Source: Fidelibacterota bacterium (GTDB lineage Bacteria > Pseudomonadota > Alphaproteobacteria > Rhodospirillales > Rhodospirillaceae). From it: DNA of 64,000 nucleotides. Made by a program: the position numbers and the translations under genes. A model generated the notes under the pieces. That model worked only from the letters and a program-made list of their open reading frames with translations. It searched no databases and was not told the origin of the DNA. Where the stretch lies: assembly GCA_947475895.1 (NCBI GenBank), contig CANJMF010000002.1, positions 124,001 through 188,000 on the forward strand. Direction: 5' to 3'. The number at the start of each line of letters is the position of its first letter. Position 1 is the stretch's first letter. Shown one piece after another: positions 55,984 through 64,000 of this stretch.

Positions 55984-57488
55984 CCGTTTCCGCCCGCGAA
56001 GAACTTGATGGCTTCTTCGGCCGCGCGCACGAGTGCGCTCGCTTTATTATTGCTCTCCTGATACTCGGCCTCAGGATCGCTGTCGGCGACAACGCCGCCG
56101 CCGGCTTGAATGACGACTTCACCGTCCTTCACCAAAGCCGTGCGCAAGGCGATGCACGTGTCCATTTCGCCGTTGGCCGAGAGATAGCCTATGGCGCCGC
56201 CGTAAAACCCGCGCCGTTCGTTTTCCAACTCGTCGATAATTTCCATGGCCCGGATTTTCGGCGCACCCGAAACGGTGCCGGCCGGAAAGCCTGCCATGAG
56301 CGCGTCCATCGCATCAAACTTCGGGTCGATCTCGCCTTCAACGTTCGAAACAATGTGCATGACGTGTGAGTAGTACTCGATCACCATTTGCTCGGTGACG
56401 CGCACAGTGCCGGGTTTGCACACGCGGCCCACGTCGTTGCGCCCAAGGTCGAGCAGCATCAGATGTTCGGCGAGTTCCTTCGGATCGGACAGCAGGTCCT
56501 TTGCGAGCGCTTCGTCTTCGTCTTTATTTTTGCCGCGACGTCGCGTGCCCGCAATCGGGCGAATGGTCACGACGCCTTGGCGCAGACGCACCAAAATCTC
56601 AGGGCTGGAGCCCACAATCGAAAAGCCCTCGAAATTTAGATGAAACAGGAACGGCGAGGGGTTGAGGCGGCGCAACGCGCGATACAGCGTGAACGACGGC
56701 AACGCGAACGGCACGCGCAGGCGCTGCGACGGCACCACTTGGAAGATGTCGCCGGCTAGGATGTATTCCTTCGCCTTGTTCACCATGCGATGATAGCCCT
56801 CGCGGCCCATATTCGAGGTCGCTTCCTCGAACCGCGCCGACGTTGCAGGCGGCACGTGAGGCACGGGTTTCTCGAGCGACGCAACCACGTCCAGAATCCG
56901 CTTTTGCGCAAGCTCATACGCCGCATCGGCGTCGACGCCCGCTTGCGGATAGACCGCGGCAACGACCGTCATCACGTCTTTCGCGTTGTCGAAAATGATC
57001 GTGACGGTCGGGCGCATAAACATCCCGTCGGGAATTCCGAGCTTGTCGGGATTCTTGTCGGGGATGTTTTCGGCCAAACGAATGGTGTCGTAACCCATGT
57101 AGCCGATGAGACCCGCGGCCATGGGCGGTAGATGCTCGGGCAGGGCGATGCGTGATGCGGCCATGAGCGCGCGCAACGAGGTCAGCGTCGGCTTGTCGTC
57201 GGCCGTGTAGCAAAGCGTCTTGCCTGTAACGTCGCGGCAAATTTCCGCGCGCTGGCCTTTGCAGCGCCAGACCAAATCAGGCGACAGCGCGATAAAGGAA
57301 TAGCGCCCACGCGTCGCGCCGCCTTGTACGGATTCCAGCAGTGCCGTGAATGGCCGTTCCTGGCCGAACTTCAACATCGCCCCTACAGGCGTGTCGATAT
57401 CGGCCGGCAACGTGGTCCAAAGGACCTGCGGACGGGTTTCGTTATAAGCCGAAGCGAATTGGGCGCGCGCGGGAAGCATATCGATCAT
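55980..57488 (-). CDS. trpE: Anthranilate synthase component I
   Basis: This enzyme uses chorismate and ammonia to make anthranilate, the first step to tryptophan. The 502-residue protein carries the C-terminal chorismate-binding core with IAGTRRRGKNKDEDEALA, LMLLDLGRNDVGRV, the HIVSNVEGEIDP segment and FPAGTVSGAPKIRAMEII, and ends in VIQAGGGVVADSDPEAEYQE. The N-terminal domain has the ESVQGGATRGRYSFIAL feedback-site region. The start lies within a duplicated GACCGCATG. The 40-base spacer to ppiD leaves no room for a classical leader-peptide attenuator, so regulation must be elsewhere or post-translational. Confidence 0.97.
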   Translation of the reverse strand: MIDMLPARAQFASAYNETRPQVLWTTLPADIDTPVGAMLKFGQERPFTALLESVQGGATRGRYSFIALSPDLVWRCKGQRAEICRDVTGKTLCYTADDKPTLTSLRALMAASRIALPEHLPPMAAGLIGYMGYDTIRLAENIPDKNPDKLGIPDGMFMRPTVTIIFDNAKDVMTVVAAVYPQAGVDADAAYELAQKRILDVVASLEKPVPHVPPATSARFEEATSNMGREGYHRMVNKAKEYILAGDIFQVVPSQRLRVPFALPSFTLYRALRRLNPSPFLFHLNFEGFSIVGSSPEILVRLRQGVVTIRPIAGTRRRGKNKDEDEALAKDLLSDPKELAEHLMLLDLGRNDVGRVCKPGTVRVTEQMVIEYYSHVMHIVSNVEGEIDPKFDAMDALMAGFPAGTVSGAPKIRAMEIIDELENERRGFYGGAIGYLSANGEMDTCIALRTALVKDGEVVIQAGGGVVADSDPEAEYQESNNKASALVRAAEEAIKFFAGGNG

Positions 57489-57528
57489 GCGGTCTCTTTA
57501 GCGCATGCGGTCCCTCAAAACGAGGGCC

Positions 57529-59448
57529 TTAGCGCTCACCTACCGTCTGGTCGATCAGCTTGGCGTTCACTTCCACCGGGAAGCGCTGAGCGAAAGCCTT
57601 CGTCATTTGCTCGGCCAGATCGCTCTGGATGGAGCCTTTGAGCTCCACGGCCGCGCGGGCTTCGGCTTCGCGCACTTCGTCGGGTGTGGGCGAAGTAATG
57701 TCCTTCACGCGTCCCACGATAATCCCGTCCAGCACAGGCGCTACGAAGACATCGCCCACCTTGGCGTCAAACAGCTTCGCAAGCACTTGTGGACTCACGC
57801 GCTTGGCATCGACGATATAGTCGCGCCGTGCGGGCTCGCCCATGCGGCGGACCGGGCCTAATTGCGCATAAGACACGCGCTTGTCGGCGGCCTCAATGCT
57901 GGTGAGTGTGGTCGTGGGCGCCAAGTCCTTCGCCAGCTTGTCGGCGAGTTCCCGCGCTTGAGCCACGCGCGATTCGCGCTGCCACATGGCAACCACTTCG
58001 CCACGAACGCTTTCGAAAGACTTCGCGGTCGGAGGTGTGGAGGACTCGACATGGATCACATAGTAGCCATTGCGCGCCGCCAAATTCTTGAGGCCCGTAT
58101 CGGTGCCCGGCGTGGTCGAAAACGCGGCCCGCAAAAAAGCTTCGCGGTCCGGAAGGTCGGTTACAAGCTGGCCTTCAGAATTCTTGCCGGTCACATCGAT
58201 GGCGTCGAACTGCTGGAGCCGGCCCGAGATATTCTTTGCAATCTCTGGCAGAGCCGTTCCGGCGGCCAAACCGTCTTCAAGCTGCACAGAGGCTTCCGAC
58301 AACGCGTCGAGCGCTTTGTCGTCGGCCAGCGACTTACGGATAATCTCTTTGACCTGCTCGTACGGGATGATTGCCGGCGGCGAGATCGACGTCACTTCCA
58401 GCAAATGCCAGCCAAGGTCGGATTTAATCGGCTGGCTGATCTCATGGGCGGGCAAAAGCAGTGCGGCGGGCAGGCTCGCGGCCAAAGGTGAGTCCTGACT
58501 CAGATCGCCGAGATCGACGACAGAACCGCTTTTAGTTTTTGCCGCCAGGGCGTCGAGTGTGTCGCCGGCGGCCGCTTTGGCGCGCACTTCCGCGGCTTTT
58601 TCTTCCGTGTCGAACACGAGCTGCACGACGTGGCGTAGTTCCTTCTCGTGATAGCGATCGGCGTTTTCGTCGTAGTATTTTTTGATTTCGGTTTCGTCGA
58701 CGTTTTCGGGGTGCGTTAGTCCGAGCGCGGTCAGCACCACCGCCGTCAGCTTGCGATATTCGGGGGCCGTGAATGCGGCGATGTTTTCATTATAAAGTTT
58801 TTTCAGTTCCTCATCGCCGGGCACGGTCGCGGCGGTCATGGCTGCCGTGGAAACGAGAAGCGTGTCGGCGCTGCGTCCTTCGCCGCGATAGGTGATCAGG
58901 TTATCGACGAGAAGCTTCGGCGCAGCCGCGGCGTCGAGAACCGGCTTCAGTACCGTCGCGCGGCGCAGGTCCGACGTGTAAAGGCGGACGAACTGGCCTT
59001 CGGTCATGCCATTCTCACGCAAAAGCTGGGCATACATCATCGAGCTGAACCCACCGCTCGGGTCCTGCAACGTCTTCTCGTTGCGGATTTCGTTGCGAAT
59101 GCGGTCTTGCGTGATCACGAGGCCCAGGTCTCGGCCGGCGCCGTCGAGCGTGGCGGTGTTGGTAATGTCCTGCACGACCGACGTCGCAATTGAACGTTTG
59201 ACGTTCGGACGGTCGGCGGCTTCGGCACCCATGGATTGGCGCAGGCGGTCGAGCTCGCGATTATAGCGGCGCTGGAATTCGTCGGCGCGGATTTGCGTTT
59301 TACCGATTTGAACCGCAATCGTCGGGTCAAGGCCGCCTGTGCCCATGAAATCGCCGACGCCCCAAATGCCGAAGCTCATCATTAAAATCCCAAGAAGGAT
59401 TTTAATGACGATACTGTCCTTGAGGCGGTTTCTGACAAAATCCATCAT
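57529..59448 (-). CDS. ppiD: Peptidylprolyl isomerase of the PpiD/SurA N-terminal type
   Basis: This 639-residue inner-membrane-anchored periplasmic folding factor has one N-terminal transmembrane helix (IVIKILLGILMMSFGIWGVGD). A SurA-N-like chaperone region follows (residues 40-200: IRADEFQRRYNRELDRL and so on), then a parvulin-like domain around residues 265-365 (YDENADRYHEKELRHVVQLV). A long C-terminal chaperone region ends the protein. The isomerase domain may be inactive, as in E. coli PpiD. It is divergent from tpiA and sits upstream of trpE, a common alphaproteobacterial order. Confidence 0.9.
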   Translation of the reverse strand: MMDFVRNRLKDSIVIKILLGILMMSFGIWGVGDFMGTGGLDPTIAVQIGKTQIRADEFQRRYNRELDRLRQSMGAEAADRPNVKRSIATSVVQDITNTATLDGAGRDLGLVITQDRIRNEIRNEKTLQDPSGGFSSMMYAQLLRENGMTEGQFVRLYTSDLRRATVLKPVLDAAAAPKLLVDNLITYRGEGRSADTLLVSTAAMTAATVPGDEELKKLYNENIAAFTAPEYRKLTAVVLTALGLTHPENVDETEIKKYYDENADRYHEKELRHVVQLVFDTEEKAAEVRAKAAAGDTLDALAAKTKSGSVVDLGDLSQDSPLAASLPAALLLPAHEISQPIKSDLGWHLLEVTSISPPAIIPYEQVKEIIRKSLADDKALDALSEASVQLEDGLAAGTALPEIAKNISGRLQQFDAIDVTGKNSEGQLVTDLPDREAFLRAAFSTTPGTDTGLKNLAARNGYYVIHVESSTPPTAKSFESVRGEVVAMWQRESRVAQARELADKLAKDLAPTTTLTSIEAADKRVSYAQLGPVRRMGEPARRDYIVDAKRVSPQVLAKLFDAKVGDVFVAPVLDGIIVGRVKDITSPTPDEVREAEARAAVELKGSIQSDLAEQMTKAFAQRFPVEVNAKLIDQTVGER

Positions 59449-59623
59449 GGTCGAGGGTGTCCGGTCTGAGAATGAAGGGCCCCCAAAGGGGCCTTGCGAT
59501 TGGCGCGCATCATAAGAGCGGGGTTCCGGCCCTGCAAGGCGAGCAAATCACTAAAATTGCTCGCAAATTGAGCCCGAACCGCGTTAGCAAGGGCGTAGAT
59601 GGGGTTGTTTGGAGATTGCGACA

Positions 59624-60361
59624 ATGGGCTACCTGATTGCCGGCAACTGGAAGATGAACGGCTCGCGGGGCTCGGCCATTAGTTTGGCCTCGGGTCTCGT
59701 CGCGCGTGCAAACGCTGCCCAAATGCAATTGCCCGGCATTGTGCTGTGCCCGCCCGGGCCGCTTTTGCCCACGGTGATTTCCGCGATCTCCGGCAGTGCC
59801 ATTGCGGCCGGCGGTCAGGATTGCCATGCCAAGGACAAAGGTGCGCATACCGGCGACACGAGTGCTTCGCTTCTTGCCGACATCGGCTGTCGGTATGTGA
59901 TCGTCGGCCATTCCGAGCGGCGCGCCGATCACGGCGAAACCGATGCCGCCGTGCGCGCTAAAGCCGAGGCCGCTCTCAAAGCGGGATTGATCCCGATCAT
60001 ATGCGTGGGCGAGACCGACGCCGAGCGCGATCGCGGCGGAACCGACGCGGTCGTAACCCGCCAGATAAAAGGCTCCATTCCAGCCGGCGTGACGGCTGGC
60101 GCCATCGTCGTGGCCTACGAGCCCGTGTGGGCCATTGGCACGGGCCGCACGGCGACATCGGGCGACATCGCCTCCGTCCACGCGTTGATCCGCAAAGTTT
60201 TTGGCGGCGAAGTGAGCGTCCTGTACGGCGGTTCGGTCAAAGGGAACAACGCGGCCGAAATTCTGGCGATCCCAGGCGTCTCCGGCGCCTTGGTCGGCGG
60301 CGCAAGCCTCGACCTCGATGATTTCTGGCGCATCGTTGAAGCCTGTCCGCATGGAAAATGA
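59624..60361 (+). CDS. tpiA: Triosephosphate isomerase
   Basis: This glycolytic (beta/alpha)8 enzyme interconverts dihydroxyacetone phosphate and glyceraldehyde 3-phosphate. The 245-residue protein has the catalytic K10 in AGNWKMNGS, H96 in IVGHSERR, E166 in AYEPVWAIGTGRTAT and the phosphate loop LYGGSVKGNNAAEI. I took the ATG at 59624, nine bases after a GGAG site; an in-frame TTG at 59609 would add five residues. Its end overlaps the following methyltransferase start. Confidence 0.97.
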   Translation: MGYLIAGNWKMNGSRGSAISLASGLVARANAAQMQLPGIVLCPPGPLLPTVISAISGSAIAAGGQDCHAKDKGAHTGDTSASLLADIGCRYVIVGHSERRADHGETDAAVRAKAEAALKAGLIPIICVGETDAERDRGGTDAVVTRQIKGSIPAGVTAGAIVVAYEPVWAIGTGRTATSGDIASVHALIRKVFGGEVSVLYGGSVKGNNAAEILAIPGVSGALVGGASLDLDDFWRIVEACPHGK

Positions 60362-61061
60362 AACCATCCATGTCTTGAGGTCCATCGGAAGCAGCCGTCC
60401 CGCGGCCGCTGCGATGAATATTGATCTCGCACAGCTTCCCCACGCAGCGCTTACGTATGCAAATGCGGGCGAAGACCTTGCGCTGCGCAAGATGTTTAAG
60501 CGCCGCTTAGTTGATGGTGTTGGCGGGACGTATGTGGACATTGGCTGCGCCGCCCCCGTATCCACCTCGAACACGTATCTTTTTTATTGCATGGGCTGGC
60601 GCGGCGTGTGCGTCGACGCTAACCCCGACGCCGCGCCCTATTGGGCCGACGTGAGGCCTGAGGACCAATTTGTCTCTGCAGCCATTGGCGAGCGGGAAGG
60701 GAGCGCATCTCTTTTTCGCCACCGCGATAATTTGGGCATGCACAAGTTAGCCAATTTCTGCCCGTCGCCCGATTTTTTACCGACACCGGACACCGTGCCG
60801 CTTTTGCGTCTTGACCGCCTTTTACAGACCCATTTGCCGGGCCGAAGCATCCAGTTCATGAGCCTCGACGTCGAAGGCGCAGAAATGGGCGTTCTCAAGT
60901 CCAACGACTGGCAGAAGTGGCGCCCAGTGGTCATCCTTATGGCGTGCCTCACTTTCGAAATGCTGGCGCCGCGCGAAAGCGAGTCCGTGGCCTTCCTGCT
61001 CGACCATGACTATCGACAGGATGCGAAAATCAGCGGAAACGTCGTTTTCGTGGCCAAATAG
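60351..61061 (+). CDS. FkbM-like SAM-dependent methyltransferase
   Basis: The reading frame has a Rossmann motif GGTYVDIGCAAPVSTSNTYLFY, an acidic CVDANPDAAPYW segment, and the FkbM hallmark FMSLDVEGAEMGVLKS. Conserved FkbM features such as the paired SNTYLFY and DVEGAE support a role methylating a surface sugar or lipid; the substrate is unknown. The start is uncertain. ATG 60351 overlaps the tpiA stop by 11 bases and gives 236 residues, ATG 60414 would give a compact 215, and an earlier in-frame ATG at 60318 lies within tpiA. No start has a good ribosome-binding site, so coupling to tpiA is likely. It separates tpiA from secG, which are often adjacent. Confidence 0.75.
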   Translation: MENETIHVLRSIGSSRPAAAAMNIDLAQLPHAALTYANAGEDLALRKMFKRRLVDGVGGTYVDIGCAAPVSTSNTYLFYCMGWRGVCVDANPDAAPYWADVRPEDQFVSAAIGEREGSASLFRHRDNLGMHKLANFCPSPDFLPTPDTVPLLRLDRLLQTHLPGRSIQFMSLDVEGAEMGVLKSNDWQKWRPVVILMACLTFEMLAPRESESVAFLLDHDYRQDAKISGNVVFVAK

Positions 61062-61220
61062 CCTCGGCCGACCGGCGATACCTTGATCCATCAGGGTCTT
61101 TTCCCCATATGGCGCAAAGGGCTGGATTTGGCCGGGCCGAGAGGTTAAAAGACCGCCGGCTTAGGTCGGGACTTGAAGTTAGCGGTTCCGGCCCGGAAAG
61201 CGTGCTGTTCCAGAGGGTTC

Positions 61221-61592
61221 ATGGTCAACGTTATTCTCACCATCCACATTATGATCGCGATCGGAATGATCGCCCTCATTCTGATGCAGAAGACCGAAGG
61301 CAATGCCGCTGGCGGCGGCTTTTCGCAGTCGTCGTTGACGGCCATGATGCAGCCGCGCTCACGCCCCAACGCTGTGGGCCGGGCGACCACCATTCTGGGG
61401 ATCTGCTTTTTCATCACCAGCATTGGTCTGGCGCTCGTCGCTAAAAACGGCGCACCGCGACAATCGATCATCGAACCCATCGGTGGGGCCGTCACAAGCG
61501 GCGCGCCGAAGGTGACCGATATTCTTCCGCCTGCGGAACAGAAGCCGGCTGACGCACCTGCGCCTGCCGCGCCAACGGTTCCGAACCAATAA
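61221..61592 (+). CDS. secG: Preprotein translocase subunit SecG
   Basis: This small membrane subunit of the SecYEG translocon aids protein export. The 123-residue protein has a first transmembrane helix (VNVILTIHIMIAIGMIALILMQ) and the conserved loop GGGFSQSSLTAMMQPRSRPN, then a second helix near residues 50-75. The tail is Pro/Ala-rich, as in many alphaproteobacteria. I took the ATG at 61221 with an AGAGGG site; an in-frame start at 61173 is unlikely. It is upstream of pyrG, the usual order. Confidence 0.94.
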   Translation: MVNVILTIHIMIAIGMIALILMQKTEGNAAGGGFSQSSLTAMMQPRSRPNAVGRATTILGICFFITSIGLALVAKNGAPRQSIIEPIGGAVTSGAPKVTDILPPAEQKPADAPAPAAPTVPNQ

Positions 61593-61599
61593 TGAACCC

Positions 61600-61622
61600 G
61601 CGGCGGAATTATCACCCGCCGC
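61600..61622 (+). promoter_or_regulatory. GC-rich hairpin between secG and pyrG
   Basis: GCGGCGG pairs with CCGCCGC around a nine-base AATTATCAC loop, seven bases after the secG stop. No T-tract follows, so it is not a clear terminator. It could stabilise the 3' end of the secG message or reduce read-through to pyrG. Confidence 0.35.
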
Positions 61623-61719
61623 TCCCGACACCACCTTCAGCAGCACCAAAAACTCCGCCGTGGAGCAAGCCTAGCTTTGTGGCTTGCCGCGAAAGTTTGG
61701 TCCGGTACATTAGCCGCCC

Positions 61720-63348
61720 ATGACGCGTTTTATTTTTATCACCGGCGGCGTGGTCTCCTCACTCGGTAAAGGTCTTTGCTCAGCCTCCCTCGGGGCGCTG
61801 CTGCAGGCGCGCGGCTACAAGGTCCGTTTGCGCAAGCTCGACCCGTACTTAAACGTCGATCCGGGTACCATGAGCCCCTATCAGCACGGCGAAGTCTATG
61901 TGACCGACGACGGCGCCGAGACCGACCTCGATCTCGGCCACTACGAGCGCTTCACCGGCGTTCCCTCGCGCCAGACCGACAGCGTCACCACCGGACGCAT
62001 CTATTCGACCGTCATCGCCAAGGAACGCCGCGGCGATTATTTGGGCGGAACCGTGCAGGTCATTCCGCACGTCACCGATGCCATCAAAGAATTCATCCAG
62101 GCCGATGTGACTGACGAGGATTTCATCCTCTGCGAAATCGGCGGCACCGTCGGCGACATCGAAAGCTTACCGTTCCTGGAAGCTATCCGTCAACTCGGCA
62201 ACGAGCTTGGCGACGAGCGCACGCTGTTCATGCATCTGACGCTGATTCCGTTTATCTCGGCGGCCGGCGAGTTGAAGACAAAGCCGACGCAGCATTCCGT
62301 GAAGGAACTGCTGGGCCTCGGCATTCAGCCCGATATCCTCATGTGCCGTATCGATCGTCCATTACCCGCCAGCGACCGGCGTAAAATCGCGCTGTTCTGC
62401 AACGTGCGCGAAGACGCCGTCATACCGGCCATGGACGTCGACACTATTTACCAAGTGCCGATCTCCTATCACGACGAGGGTCTCGACCGCGAAGTGTGCA
62501 AACACTTTAAGCTGCCCATCTACAAGGAGCCCGACCTCCAGCGTTGGTACGACATCGTAGAGCGCGTGCGCCGCCCCGAAGGCGAAGTCACCATCGCCGT
62601 CGTCGGCAAGTACGTGCAGCTCAAAGACGCCTACAAGTCGTTGTCCGAAGCGCTGGAGCACGGCGGCATCGCCAACAACGTGAAGGTCAAACTCGACTGG
62701 ATCGATTCCGAAATCTTCGAGCGCGAAGACGTGGCGCAACATCTCGAACACGTTCACGGCATTCTGGTGCCGGGCGGTTTCGGCGAGCGCGGCGCGGAAG
62801 GCAAGATTCAAGCCGCCAAATTCGCGCGTGAACGCGACGTACCGTATTTCGGCATTTGTTTCGGCATGCAAATGGCCGTCATCGAAGCCGCACGCAATAT
62901 CATCGGCCTCACGGACGCCAGCACCACGGAATTTGGGCCCACCAAAACGCCCGTCGTCGGCCTCATGACCGAATGGGTCAAAGGCAACGAAGTCCAGCGC
63001 CGCACCGAGGGCGCGGACAAGGGTGGCACCATGCGTTTGGGTGCTTATCAGTGCAATTTGAAAGCCGGAACCAAAGTCGCCGAAATCTACGGCGAGAAAA
63101 CCATCAGCGAACGTCATCGCCACCGCTACGAAGTGAACATCAACTACAAGCCGCAGCTCGATAAGGCCGGCATGGTGTTCTGCGGAATGTCGCCGGATGG
63201 TGTCTTGCCTGAAATGGTCGAGTATCCCGACCACCCCTGGTTCATTGGCGTTCAGTTCCATCCCGAACTGAAATCAAAACCCCACGAACCGCACCCGCTG
63301 TTCACGTCTTTCATCGCGGCTGCCGTCCACCAAAGCCGGTTGGTTTAA
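61720..63348 (+). CDS. pyrG: CTP synthase
   Basis: This enzyme aminates UTP to CTP with glutamine as ammonia source. The 542-residue protein has an N-terminal synthetase domain with the P-loop K17 ([17 protein letters not shown]) and [20 protein letters not shown]. The C-terminal glutamine amidotransferase domain has nucleophile C380 in GICFGMQ and the His-Glu pair in [11 protein letters not shown]. The length is standard. Its stop at 63346-63348 is followed in the same frame by the acyltransferase reading frame. Confidence 0.98.
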   Translation: MTRFIFITGGVVSSLGKGLCSASLGALLQARGYKVRLRKLDPYLNVDPGTMSPYQHGEVYVTDDGAETDLDLGHYERFTGVPSRQTDSVTTGRIYSTVIAKERRGDYLGGTVQVIPHVTDAIKEFIQADVTDEDFILCEIGGTVGDIESLPFLEAIRQLGNELGDERTLFMHLTLIPFISAAGELKTKPTQHSVKELLGLGIQPDILMCRIDRPLPASDRRKIALFCNVREDAVIPAMDVDTIYQVPISYHDEGLDREVCKHFKLPIYKEPDLQRWYDIVERVRRPEGEVTIAVVGKYVQLKDAYKSLSEALEHGGIANNVKVKLDWIDSEIFEREDVAQHLEHVHGILVPGGFGERGAEGKIQAAKFARERDVPYFGICFGMQMAVIEAARNIIGLTDASTTEFGPTKTPVVGLMTEWVKGNEVQRRTEGADKGGTMRLGAYQCNLKAGTKVAEIYGEKTISERHRHRYEVNINYKPQLDKAGMVFCGMSPDGVLPEMVEYPDHPWFIGVQFHPELKSKPHEPHPLFTSFIAAAVHQSRLV

Positions 63349-63351
63349 ACT

Positions 63352-64000
63352 CTGGCGTCGCTCCGCAACCCCGCGCTCGATACGCTTCGCGGTGTTGCCA
63401 TTGCGGCGGTCATTCTCAGTCACGCCCTGGGCGGCATGGGATTTGCGCCGACGCCCGAAAGCTCTGTCGTTGCGCTCGGGCGCGGCGGCGTCACGTTGTT
63501 CTTCCTGCTCAGCGGCTATTTGATCTTCAAAAGCGTCGAGGCGGAACCTGGGCCGGTTTTCGCCTTACGCCGTTTCTTCAAAGTGATGCCATCGTATTGG
63601 CTAAATATCCTCGTCATCCTGGCGCTCGATCTTGCGCTGACGACCTTTCCGCACATGGGTTGGGCGTCCTACGCGGCGGACGCCGCGGTTCTCACCGACA
63701 TCCTCGGCACCGCGCCGGTGAGTGGCGTATTCTGGACTCTCTTCGTCGAAATCAAATTCTACTTTTTTATTCTCCTCCAGTACGCGTTGCTCGGACGCCG
63801 CTTTAGCTTGGTGGTCGTCGTGGGATTGCTCGTCATCGAAGGTGCGGTCTGGTTGTGGCGCGGGCACGGCAGCACGACGCTCGCGTATTTTCCGGTGTTC
63901 TACATCGGCATCGAATTGGCTTTGGCTGAGTCGGCGCAGTGGAGCCGCGTTCATATCCTCCGTGTTGTCGGATTGACCGCCGTACTCGCCGCAAGCCTCG
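63352..64000 (+). CDS. Acyltransferase 3 (OafA/YrhL) family membrane protein, N-terminal part (partial)
   Basis: This frame runs off the right edge. It starts with RNPALDTLRGVAIAAVILSHA, the family's first helix with the conserved Arg-Gly and active-site histidine. FFLLSGYLIFKSVE, ALRRFFKVMPSYW and the SGVFWTLFVEIKFYFFIL segments follow; further membrane helices are visible. The family O-acylates surface sugars and lipids. There is no ATG, GTG or TTG between the pyrG stop and the conserved start. The first in-frame possibility is the CTG at 63352, four bases after that TAA, and no ribosome-binding site is seen. Translation is probably coupled to pyrG. Confidence 0.75.
   Translation, partial: MASLRNPALDTLRGVAIAAVILSHALGGMGFAPTPESSVVALGRGGVTLFFLLSGYLIFKSVEAEPGPVFALRRFFKVMPSYWLNILVILALDLALTTFPHMGWASYAADAAVLTDILGTAPVSGVFWTLFVEIKFYFFILLQYALLGRRFSLVVVVGLLVIEGAVWLWRGHGSTTLAYFPVFYIGIELALAESAQWSRVHILRVVGLTAVLAASL

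Noticed and set aside
57489-57528. A trp leader-peptide attenuator upstream of trpE
   Set aside because: The gap is only 40 bases and contains no short frame with tandem Trp codons and no alternating terminator stems.
59510-60574. A 354-codon minus-strand frame opposite tpiA and part of the methyltransferase
   Set aside because: It spans two real genes on the other strand and has no family signature.

Overview
The window is a stretch of chromosome from an alphaproteobacterium, GC-rich in third codon positions. The class assignment rests on gene order: nuo genes - birA - coaX - rnj - mce - proS - lolC - lolD - dnaE, then rpsB-tsf-pyrH-frr-uppS-cdsA-dxr-rseP-bamA-skp-lpxD-fabZ-lpxA-lpxI-lpxB-gltA-gltX-comEC-lexA-moeA-moaC-trpCDG and ppiD-tpiA-secG-pyrG. 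These are blocks commonly shared by alphaproteobacterial genomes. The short prolyl-tRNA synthetase, an RNase J beside methylmalonyl-CoA epimerase, and a lexA gene preceded by a GTTC-N7-GTTC SOS box fit the same class. The order and genus cannot be fixed from the sequence alone. No phage, insertion sequence, CRISPR array, tRNA or rRNA was seen.

Layout. Positions 1-9945 hold the end of nuoF and all of nuoG to nuoN (respiratory complex I). Positions 10002-13333 hold birA, coaX and rnj. Positions 13338-16520 are an accessory insertion (CgeB-like glycosyltransferase, convergent FkbM methyltransferase, exported metallo-beta-lactamase-fold protein). Positions 16679-21340 return to the core block (mce, trxC, a small exported protein, proS, lolC, lolD). 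Positions 21543-24080 encode a large MASE1 hybrid sensor kinase. dnaE (24163-27612) has a perfect DnaA box just upstream. It is followed four bases later by an AT-richer AbiJ/HEPN-type defence-like gene broken by a one-base frameshift, and then by a convergent DUF1232 gene.

From 29203 a probable promoter and a strongly structured leader precede rpsB. A long co-directional run to 44085 then covers translation factors (rpsB, tsf, frr), UMP kinase, isoprenoid and phospholipid synthesis (uppS, cdsA, dxr), the site-2 protease, outer-membrane assembly (bamA, skp) and early lipid A synthesis (lpxD, fabZ, lpxA, lpxI, lpxB). A bidirectional terminator separates it from gltA and gltX on the minus strand. 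A cytochrome c'-type gene overlaps comEC, which converges on lexA. The minus strand then carries moeA, moaC, trpC, trpD, trpG, trpE and ppiD; a divergent polysaccharide deacetylase gene sits in the opposite direction between trpG and trpE. The window ends with tpiA, a second FkbM-like methyltransferase, secG, pyrG and the start of an acyltransferase-3 membrane protein.

Most of the window is ordinary core genome, and I do not see a clearly new multi-gene system. The points that most deserve a second look are: the structured rpsB leader and the repeats upstream of it; the frameshifted HEPN gene; the acyltransferase that follows the pyrG stop codon in the same frame with no canonical start; the DnaA box at dnaE; the RNase J leader hairpin; and the accessory genes placed inside conserved operons.
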